A DNA stretch of 6,759 bases from JACCZX01 sp040003315. Its GTDB lineage: Bacteria > Pseudomonadota > Gammaproteobacteria > Burkholderiales > Burkholderiaceae_F. The notes under the pieces are model-generated. The model ran no database searches and was not told the origin of the DNA. It saw only the letters and a list, made by a program, of their open reading frames with translations. Each line of letters opens with the position of its first letter. The first letter of the stretch is position 1. The stretch lies in contig JBDUCU010000143.1 in assembly GCA_040003315.1 (NCBI GenBank), positions 1-6,759 on the forward strand, written 5' to 3'. Made by a program: the position numbers and the translations under genes. Positions 1-6,759 of the stretch are shown one piece after another.

Positions 1-1979
<1,979 letters not shown>

Positions 1980-2030
1980 CGCATCAAGTACAAAGACGCG
2001 GTGGCGGCGCCGATCCGGACATGGCGCAGA

Positions 2031-2585
2031 TTATTTTTTCAGCGCCACCGACAGCAGCATCCGCGCGCGCTCCCAGTCGCGACGAACGGTGCGGTCGGTA
2101 ACGCCGAGCGCCTCGGCGATTTCCTGGTCGTTGAAGCCGCCAAAGTACCGCATTTCGATCACATGCTTCAGGCGCGGGTCAGTTTCCGCCAGCTCGTCGA
2201 GCGCGTCGCTCACGCGTTCGATGTCTTCATCGGTTCCGCCTAGACCAGCCGCGAGTTCATCGGACAGGGTGACGTTGGCTTGTCCACCCCCGCGGCGCTC
2301 AGCGCGCCGCTTACGTGCGAAATCCACCATCACGGAGCGCAAGACTTGCGCGGCGTAGACGATGAACTGCGGACGTGACTGCGCTTCAATTCGTCCCGCA
2401 CCGGACAGGCGAAGATAGACCTCGTGCACCATCGAAGTCGTATCGAGCAGCGTAATGGTGTCGTTCTGCGCCAACCGGTTGCGCGCCATGCGGTGCAGGT
2501 CCGCGTACATCAGAGTCACCAGCTCGTCGAGCGCTGCGCGGTCGTGCTGGCGCACGCGCTTCAGCAGTTCAGTGACATCGCCCAT
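2031..2585 (-). CDS. ECF-family RNA polymerase sigma factor paired with a Ser/Thr kinase
   Basis: Alternative sigma factor of 184 aa that would direct RNA polymerase to a dedicated regulon. Region 2 covers about residues 8-95, with MVHEVYLRL at 52-60 and a basic patch FARKRRAERR at 89-98. Region 4 covers about 127-182 and contains the helix-turn-helix around NDQEIAEALGVTDRTVRRDW. The VHEVYLRL signature is typical of the Sigma70_ECF family (PF07638 type), many of which sit beside Ser/Thr kinases. No anti-sigma gene is visible; the neighbour just downstream is the kinase. The position of the usual acidic DAED motif of region 2.2 reads DTTS (48-51), so the protein may need phosphorylation to bind core polymerase. 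The ATG at 2585 is preceded by a GGGGGT stretch about 6 nt upstream, an acceptable ribosome-binding site. Length is normal for the family. Confidence 0.93.
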   Translation of the reverse strand: MGDVTELLKRVRQHDRAALDELVTLMYADLHRMARNRLAQNDTITLLDTTSMVHEVYLRLSGAGRIEAQSRPQFIVYAAQVLRSVMVDFARKRRAERRGGGQANVTLSDELAAGLGGTDEDIERVSDALDELAETDPRLKHVIEMRYFGGFNDQEIAEALGVTDRTVRRDWERARMLLSVALKK

Positions 2586-2631
2586 TGGTGACCCCCGACG
2601 AAGACAGGTGCGGAAACAGCTCCCATGCTAC

Positions 2632-2655
2632 GACGGTAGTGAGTTTGCGGGTTAC
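2632..2655 (-). promoter_or_regulatory. Candidate ECF-type promoter upstream of the sigma gene
   Basis: On the minus strand, TGTAACC (-35-like, GTAACC at 2655-2650) is followed after 14 nt by CGTCGTA (-10-like, CGTC at 2635-2632). This resembles the AAC / CGTC pattern of ECF-dependent promoters, with spacing one or two bases shorter than usual. It would leave a leader of about 40 nt before ATG 2585 and would suggest autoregulation. The match is made by eye and could be chance. Confidence 0.27.
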
Positions 2656-2744
2656 ACCCTTGGGCCTTCTACGACTGGGCGCCTTGTTTTTTTTTGGATA
2701 CCGCGCAATGTCCGCTTTGCCGCAGCTTTCGCGTCCTTTCAGTG

Positions 2745-3060
2745 AGAGCGAACCGGGCCGCGTTCACCGACAAGGCCGCTGTTGAAGGACAGGTCGGCAA
2801 CCGTTCGAATGCATCGAGCGAAGTTGAGTTCGACGCCGCCGAAGGTTTTCTCGTCGGCCAGATCGGCCGCGGCATTGCCACGATCCTTGAAATGGGCATG
2901 CACACGCGGCTCGACTGCGCGAACGGCTCGGCCGGCATCACGCGTGCGGTGCTGACGCATGCGTTGCACCATACGCGCGAGCGCTCCGCCTTCGGGCGCA
3001 GGCGGGTCGAGCAGCCGGCCGTCATGTTGATGACGCACCGCTGGCGTCTGATCGCAAACC
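2745..3060 (+). pseudogene. Decayed internal fragment of an AidB-like acyl-CoA dehydrogenase
   Basis: About 100 codons on the plus strand match the middle of the AidB branch of acyl-CoA dehydrogenases (flavoproteins of about 540 aa). From 2793 the frame reads VGNRSNASSEVEF, then EGFLVGQIGRG, TRLDCANGSAG, HALHHTRERSAFG and VEQP, ending near 3017. In E. coli AidB the same blocks occur as GNRSNASCEVEF, TRFDCALGS, YHAHQRHVFG and QQPLMRHVL. The N-terminal half and the C-terminal part of the family are absent, and no credible start or ribosome-binding site is seen. Just upstream, AAVEGQ replaces the expected LKDK-type residues; after VEQP the frame is lost, since the expected LMR-VLA residues can be traced only by adding or removing bases. 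I read it as a relic, not a working gene. It is the only content I can support in the 504-bp gap 2586-3089 apart from the sigma promoter candidate. Confidence 0.75.
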
Positions 3061-3089
3061 CGGCCGCACACCCGATGTCACATTAGGTT

Positions 3090-3599
3090 TCAGTCGGTCG
3101 CTACCATTTCACCTTCCAAGACCCACTGGCGCTCCCTCGGATAGAAGTGCAGTGTGCCGGTGCCGCGCAGCCCTTGGAGCTTGCCGGTTCCGCCGACGGT
3201 TTCCCACACGCCGTTCGCCAAAAAGCGCGGTTTGCCGTCCGGACCCGGCACAGGAACGGCGCGGGACTGGTACTTGACGTAAGCGATGTCACCACCGACC
3301 GCAGTGAACACTAGATAGCCGTTGGAGTTTGCGCCGGTGGCCGGGTTCACGTCATGGAAACCCCACTCCAACATCGTTGAACCGGCGAGCGGCCCGGTGC
3401 CGGTAGTCTTGCCTTCCCGCTGTGCCGCAAGGACGTACCGCTTGCTGCCGTCGGCGAATTCCATTTTGGCATCCGCCTTCGGCGTGACGACGGCCTCGAT
3501 CTTCATCGGTTCGGCCGACGCCCCGGCACCTGCGAGAACGCAGAAAGCCGCTGTGGCAAGAAACGCGGCAAACAACGGTGCTTGGTTTTGTGAGTTCAT
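3090..3599 (-). CDS. Small secreted protein, probably beta-rich; function unknown
   Basis: A 169-aa protein with a clear Sec signal peptide: polar start MNSQNQ, hydrophobic core at about 9-24 and a likely cleavage site after ASA (A29/E30). The mature part is about 140 aa, rich in Gly, Thr and aromatic residues in alternating patterns (GYLVFTAVGGDIAYVKY at 94-110, VWETVGGTGKLQGLRGTGTL at 131-150), suggesting a compact beta-barrel such as a calycin or allene-oxide-cyclase-like fold. This fold guess is inference. There are no obvious catalytic motifs. Cys20 sits in the signal core without a proper lipobox, so a lipoprotein is unlikely. The start at 3599 is chosen because AAGGAAGA (3611-3604) is well placed before it and the signal peptide begins there; the frame opens further upstream to an ATG at 3686, but that would bury the signal peptide. 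It lies 203 bp after the cupin gene and probably has its own promoter. Confidence 0.82.
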   Translation of the reverse strand: MNSQNQAPLFAAFLATAAFCVLAGAGASAEPMKIEAVVTPKADAKMEFADGSKRYVLAAQREGKTTGTGPLAGSTMLEWGFHDVNPATGANSNGYLVFTAVGGDIAYVKYQSRAVPVPGPDGKPRFLANGVWETVGGTGKLQGLRGTGTLHFYPRERQWVLEGEMVATD

Positions 3600-3603
3600 T
3601 TGA

Positions 3604-3611
3604 TCTTCCTT
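3604..3611 (-). promoter_or_regulatory. Strong ribosome-binding site fixing the start of the secreted protein
   Basis: AAGGAAGA on the minus strand, with its GGA core 7 nt before ATG 3599. It decides for this start over the in-frame ATG at 3686. Confidence 0.7.
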
Positions 3612-3758
3612 TTCTGTGGCGGTGCGATCGCATCTGCACCGGAACACAAACGGTAGGCCGCAGTATTGATCCGGTGGGAAGTGCACCGACGAACACGGCA
3701 GATCGCGGCATGGCCGCTGCCAAATGAGGACAAGCGAGACCGGCGCTAGGGAGATCAG

Positions 3759-3784
3759 CTATGAGCGATCGGGTCTGCTCATAG
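3759..3784 (-). repeat. Perfect 8-bp inverted repeat, possible terminator or operator
   Basis: CTATGAGC (3759-3766) and GCTCATAG (3777-3784) are exact reverse complements separated by 10 nt. The element lies 18 nt past the cupin stop codon, between the cupin and secreted-protein genes. No T-run follows on the minus strand, so a classic intrinsic terminator is not supported. It could be a regulator site or an mRNA-stabilising hairpin. Confidence 0.5.
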
Positions 3785-3801
3785 GGCGGCGCTACACCGC
3801 C
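3785..3801 (-). repeat. Short GC-rich hairpin directly after the cupin stop codon
   Basis: GGCGG (3785-3789) pairs with CCGCC (3797-3801) around a 7-nt loop, beginning right after the cupin TGA (3805-3803) on the minus strand. Together with the adjacent inverted repeat it makes two consecutive stem-loops at the end of the cupin transcript. Termination is possible but unproven because a T-tract is missing. Confidence 0.35.
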
Positions 3802-3802
3802 G

Positions 3803-4210
3803 TCAGCCGGTGCTTGGCTTCCAGTCCTGGCCCTTCAACTCGATAATGTACGTGCGGGTGCCGGAGCCGCCGATGTTTTCCACCGAGTGCGTTACCGGCG
3901 GCGCGAAGGACACGTGACCCGCGGGCACTTCACCGACGACGCTTCTTCCTTCAGCATTCGTGACCTTCATCTTGGCGCCCGTTAGTGAAACCGTAACGCG
4001 CTCGGGGTGGTAGTGCAGTCCCTGGCCGCACACGCCGAACCCGGGTCCGCTCTTGTACTCGAGCACGCGCACGCGCTCGTTGTCGAGCACGACCCGGAAT
4101 GAGCGCGGGTCGGACGTCGCGGCATCCTGCGCGACCGAGTCACGCGTGACACCGAGGGCGGCGAGCATCGCCAGCACCTGACGGCGCGTGTTGCGGATTT
4201 CCGAATTCAT
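3803..4210 (-). CDS. Exported cupin-domain protein with Tat-type signal
   Basis: A 135-aa single-domain cupin. The N-terminus NTRRQVLAMLAALG (7-20) is a twin-arginine export signal, with likely cleavage near VAQ/DA (28/29), so the folded protein would act in the periplasm. The cupin core runs from about 38 to 126: G-LHYHPE (64-70) supplies His66, His68 and possibly Glu70, and PPVTHSVEN (104-112) supplies His108, a plausible metal-binding set. Export by Tat suits a protein that acquires its metal before secretion. The substrate cannot be read from the sequence. The start at 4210 is chosen because the Tat signal begins there and AGGG lies 7 nt upstream; the frame extends to 4348, but that would overlap the regulator gene by 86 nt and hide the signal. 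It follows the LytTR gene by 52 nt on the same strand, so it may be in its operon or its target. Confidence 0.85.
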   Translation of the reverse strand: MNSEIRNTRRQVLAMLAALGVTRDSVAQDAATSDPRSFRVVLDNERVRVLEYKSGPGFGVCGQGLHYHPERVTVSLTGAKMKVTNAEGRSVVGEVPAGHVSFAPPVTHSVENIGGSGTRTYIIELKGQDWKPSTG

Positions 4211-4262
4211 CGAGCTGCCCTGTGGAGTGTCTTCATGAGAGGAGTCCCCGCCAGCATCCGAA

Positions 4263-5039
4263 TCACATTTCGCGGAATAAATGATGGTACGCCTCGCTGA
4301 CCGGCAAGGTTTCAGGGCGATGCTTAAGGCGCAACGTAAGGTTGCCACGCTCGTCTCGGATCACGCTGTCGATCGCATGGACATTGACGACAGCTGATCT
4401 ATGCACCTGCCAGAACATGGTCGGATCGAGCTCGCTGCTGAGGTTCTTGATAGTCTTCTTGATCAGCGCTTCGGTGTCGGCCGTGACCACCAGCGTGTAC
4501 TTCTGGTCCGACTTGAAATACACGATTTCTTCGACCGTGATCAGGCGCACCGCCGCACCACGGGAGGCGTTGATCCATTGAAGGTAGCGCGGGGCCGCCG
4601 GTGTGTTTTCGGCCAAGTCTCGGAGGGCCCGGCGCAGATCGACCGGTGGCTGCTGCAGGCGCGCCTTCAGGCGTTGCACGGTGGTAGCAAGGCGGGCAGC
4701 CGTTGGAGGCTTCAGCACGTAATCCATTGCGCCGGCCTCGAAAGCTTCGAGCGCATGCTCGTCGTAGGAGGTGATGAACGCCACGTGGCAGCGGCCCGCG
4801 ATCTGGCGCGCCACCTCGATACCGGACAGCAGGGGCATGTGGATGTCGAGGAATGCCACGTCGGGCTGATGCGCGTCGATCGCGTTCAGCGCTGCGACTC
4901 CGTCGTCTACCCGTGCGACGATCTCGAGCTGTGGCCACAAAGCATGCAGCAGGTCCGCGAGCTCGTCGCCGAGCAAGGGCTCGTCCTCGGCGAGGACCGC
5001 TGTCGGAGCGGGCCTGGCGGCCGGATCAGGCGAGCTCAT
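4263..5039 (-). CDS. LytTR-type response regulator (receiver plus LytTR DNA-binding domain)
   Basis: Cytoplasmic transcription regulator of 258 aa, the output of the adjacent histidine kinases. The receiver domain (about 13-128) has the acidic pocket E18/D19, phospho-acceptor Asp65 in FLDIHMP, switch Thr90 in FITSYDEHA and Lys110 in LKPP, so all the key residues are present. After a linker, the LytTR domain (about 150-258) shows the family landmarks: VEEIVYFKSDQKYTLV (169-184), FWQVHRSAVVNV (209-220) and a final LPVSEAYHHLFREM. Such regulators bind pairs of short direct repeats upstream of targets. Its ATG lies inside the end of the preceding kinase gene (14-nt overlap), implying translational coupling and matched production of the two proteins. 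The ribosome-binding site is weak, as expected for a coupled start. Length is normal for the family. Confidence 0.95.
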   Translation of the reverse strand: MSSPDPAARPAPTAVLAEDEPLLGDELADLLHALWPQLEIVARVDDGVAALNAIDAHQPDVAFLDIHMPLLSGIEVARQIAGRCHVAFITSYDEHALEAFEAGAMDYVLKPPTAARLATTVQRLKARLQQPPVDLRRALRDLAENTPAAPRYLQWINASRGAAVRLITVEEIVYFKSDQKYTLVVTADTEALIKKTIKNLSSELDPTMFWQVHRSAVVNVHAIDSVIRDERGNLTLRLKHRPETLPVSEAYHHLFREM

Positions 5040-6117
5040 AGGGTACCGTCACGATGATGTTGATAGCGCCGGTTGTGCGCTCGATGTCCAATTTCCCCGA
5101 TGCTCCATAAAGCTCCATGAGGAGGGACTGAACGCGGGCGACGGAGCCCTCCGACGGCGTCGCACCCAGCGTGAGCACCAACCGGCAGCCGTCACTCGAG
5201 CGCGCGGCCTTCAGCTGGCATGGACCAGTGTGGCTTGCGACGGCGGTGTCCAGCAGCGGCAGCAGCACGCCGGGCGGAAAGCGAGCGTGCATCGCATCGG
5301 GCGCAACATCAATCGTCATGCCCAGCCCCGTTGAACCGGCTAGTGCGTGCAGCCGCACGAAGGCTCGTGCAAGCTCGACCTCGCGAAGCAGCCCCGACGA
5401 TGCGGTTCGAAGGCGCGGCAGTGCGGCGCGCAGAAACATGATCAGTTCGTCGAGAAAGCGCTCGGCCCGCGCTGCATCACATTCATACAAGCGACGCGCG
5501 GCTTCGAGCATATCGAACAGGATTTGCGGATCGATGCGCGCTTGCATCTCCTGCAGGCGCGCCTGAACGATGCGAAGCCGAGCGTGGCGTTGCGCCGCCT
5601 GGGCGGCGGCGAGGCGGGCTATTGCCCGTTCATGCACTCGGCTGCGGCGCAGGTGTGCAAAGTACAGCAGCGTCATGATCAGCGAAAACGCAAATCCGCG
5701 CAGTTGCATGGTTCGCATGCTGTAGACCACCCCCTGCTGCATCAGGATCGTTGCGCGACCCGCCGTCAGAATGTTGGGCAAAGCGGCTGCCGAGCACGCG
5801 GCCAGCAACCATATGCCACTGCGGCCGACCCGCCCGAAACGTTCAGCCAGACGCCCGCAGCCGTAGCCCGTGACCACCAATCCGCACCACAGCGACACGC
5901 CGTACAGCGTCCACCAGAAGCCGAGCTGGGCGACGTTGGCGGCGGTCGGTACCCGCATGACGCTCAACGCGCCGGTGAAAAATGTGAGCGGCCCCGCAAA
6001 GGCGAGCAGACCCGCCATCGCAAGGGCGCCTCGATGGGTCTGCAGCCAGTGCGCAAAGTCGCCGGGGTGCTTTGCCCGTGGCACATCGAGTGGCATCGGC
6101 GGTGCGGCAGTCAGCAT
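5026..6117 (-). CDS. LytS-type membrane histidine kinase homologue with degenerate catalytic motifs (probable pseudokinase)
   Basis: A 363-aa membrane protein. Four hydrophobic segments lie at about 31-53, 65-84, 101-119 and 139-155, followed by a charged, Ala/Arg-rich probable coiled coil (157-195) and a His_kinase/HATPase-like region. The region is clearly paralogous to the kinase upstream (AALPRLR, IDVAPDAMHARFPP against AALPQLR, IDVDAGLSDAEFPP), but key residues are changed. IEPHFLFN reads IDPQILFD, so the phospho-acceptor His is Gln198 (codon CAA at 5526-5524). The N-box VENA reads LDTA (289-292). The DDGAG glycine box reads LGATP (317-321), and no GTGVGL box is seen. It is unlikely to bind ATP or autophosphorylate, yet the frame is intact, suggesting a selected role as sensor or partner. 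It starts 9 nt after the upstream kinase and overlaps the regulator by 14 nt. The start ATG has only a weak ribosome-binding site. Confidence 0.9.
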   Translation of the reverse strand: MLTAAPPMPLDVPRAKHPGDFAHWLQTHRGALAMAGLLAFAGPLTFFTGALSVMRVPTAANVAQLGFWWTLYGVSLWCGLVVTGYGCGRLAERFGRVGRSGIWLLAACSAAALPNILTAGRATILMQQGVVYSMRTMQLRGFAFSLIMTLLYFAHLRRSRVHERAIARLAAAQAAQRHARLRIVQARLQEMQARIDPQILFDMLEAARRLYECDAARAERFLDELIMFLRAALPRLRTASSGLLREVELARAFVRLHALAGSTGLGMTIDVAPDAMHARFPPGVLLPLLDTAVASHTGPCQLKAARSSDGCRLVLTLGATPSEGSVARVQSLLMELYGASGKLDIERTTGAINIIVTVPYELA

Positions 6118-6126
6118 CGTGATCGC

Positions 6127-6759
6127 TCAGGCGCGAAGCGGATCGTCAGAGACTGGGTTGACCGCGCGGACGCCGCTCAGCGGGACCACGATGGTTGCGC
6201 GGGCCCCGCGCCGGTCTCGTTCTTCCAGGGTCAGCCGTGCCTGATTTCGATAGCGCGCGACCAGCTGGCGCCTGACGTTGACAAGCCCGACGCCGGTTCC
6301 GCTGCTTGCCGTTGCTCCGAAGCCGGCACCGTCATCAAGCACCGTAACCTCGAGCAGGTTGCGCCGACGGCGAGCACGTACCTCGATGTGACCTCCGCCC
6401 GCCGGCTCGAGCCCGTGCTTGATTGCGTTTTCAACAAGTGTGATAACGAGCATCGGCGGAAATTCGGCGTCGCTCAACCCGGCATCGACGTCGATCGAGA
6501 AACCGAGTTGCGTTCCCATTCGAAGCTGAAACAGTTCCAGATACGACCGCACCGAGGCCATTTCATCGCCGAGGCACGCGCGCCGGCTGCGCAACTGCGG
6601 GAGTGCCGCATGCAGGTAGCGCATCAGGCTGCCAATTGCCTCGGCACCGGCCTCGGGCCGTGTGCGATAGAGGTGCCGCAGGTTGCCCATCACGTTGAAC
6701 AGGAAATGCGGCTCGATCTGTGCCTGAAGCAACGCGAGCTGCTGTTCACTGTTGCCCTG
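6127..6759 (-). CDS. LytS/YehU-type sensor histidine kinase, catalytic part (N-terminus off the right edge)
   Basis: The last 210 residues of a sensor kinase; the frame is open to the right edge, so the sensor and membrane part lies outside. Counting from the edge, IEPHFLFNV (15-23) carries the phospho-acceptor His18. The segment AALPQLRSRR...LELFQLR completes the His_kinase domain (PF06580 type). The ATPase part has FPPMLV, N-box LVENAIKHG (109-116, Asn111), glycine box LDDGAGFG (141-148) and GTGVGLVNVRRQL (154-166). All catalytic motifs are present, so this is the likely phosphate donor to the LytTR regulator encoded two genes downstream. A short Pro/Asp/Arg tail ends the protein. The TTG at 6732 lies within the conserved domain and is not the real start. 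It forms a compact operon with the following two genes. Confidence 0.93.
   Translation of the reverse strand, partial: QGNSEQQLALLQAQIEPHFLFNVMGNLRHLYRTRPEAGAEAIGSLMRYLHAALPQLRSRRACLGDEMASVRSYLELFQLRMGTQLGFSIDVDAGLSDAEFPPMLVITLVENAIKHGLEPAGGGHIEVRARRRRNLLEVTVLDDGAGFGATASSGTGVGLVNVRRQLVARYRNQARLTLEERDRRGARATIVVPLSGVRAVNPVSDDPLRA

Noticed and set aside
2687..2695. Run of nine T as an intrinsic terminator
   Set aside because: No convincing GC-rich stem-loop stands immediately before it on the plus strand and no plus-strand gene ends there.
2694..3086. 130-codon plus-strand frame as an intact gene
   Set aside because: Only its middle matches AidB-like proteins; both ends diverge as if frameshifted and it has only a small part of the family length, so it is treated as a relic.
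3646..3654. ACCGTTTGT on the minus strand, matching a LytTR half-site pattern
   Set aside because: LytTR sites normally come as two direct repeats about two helical turns apart. I found no second copy at the right distance, and a single degenerate match is expected by chance.
3090..3686. Longer start (ATG 3686) for the secreted protein
   Set aside because: It would place 29 polar and basic residues before a clear signal peptide and ignore the strong AAGGAAGA site before ATG 3599.
3803..4348. Longer start (4348) for the cupin protein
   Set aside because: It would overlap the regulator gene by 86 nt and bury the Tat signal that begins at ATG 4210.
4401..5057. 218-codon plus-strand frame opposite the response regulator
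   Set aside because: The minus strand encodes a complete receiver plus LytTR protein; the plus frame has no family features.

Overview
This 6.76-kb, GC-rich window encodes almost everything on the minus strand. It looks like chromosomal DNA of a proteobacterium. Gene pairs of an ECF sigma factor with a membrane Ser/Thr kinase, and clusters of LytS-type kinases with a LytTR regulator, are common in Xanthomonadales-like gammaproteobacteria. That placement is inference from gene content only. There are no RNA genes, CRISPR arrays, insertion sequences or phage genes that I can see.

Reading in the direction of transcription (right to left), the first block (6759-4263) is a two-component system. 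It has a LytS/YehU-type histidine kinase cut by the right edge, a second membrane kinase of the same family whose phospho-acceptor His and ATP-binding motifs are lost, and a LytTR-type response regulator. The kinases are 9 nt apart. The second kinase overlaps the regulator by 14 nt, so the three are almost certainly one operon. Next on the same strand come a small cupin with a Tat-type signal (4210-3803) and, after 203 bp containing inverted repeats, a small secreted protein with a Sec signal (3599-3090). Both are exported products beside a sensory operon and could be its outputs, but nothing in the sequence proves this.

The stretch 3089-2586 has no intact gene. Its plus strand carries a decayed internal fragment of an AidB-like acyl-CoA dehydrogenase, recognisable by a NRSNASSEVEF-type motif, with probable small indels at both ends.

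The second block (2585-1) is an ECF-family sigma factor followed by a transmembrane Ser/Thr protein kinase with a complete catalytic core, one membrane span and a helical, TPR-like extracytoplasmic part that runs off the left edge. The sigma factor has DTTS where ordinary ECF factors have an acidic DAED-like motif. This fits known systems in which the partner kinase switches on the sigma factor by phosphorylating it. The kinase has no in-frame ATG near its N-terminus. TTG at 1979 is the best visible start.

The most interesting items are the tandem of active and degenerate histidine kinases feeding one LytTR regulator, and the kinase-sigma pair with hydroxyl residues in place of the acidic RNA-polymerase contact motif.
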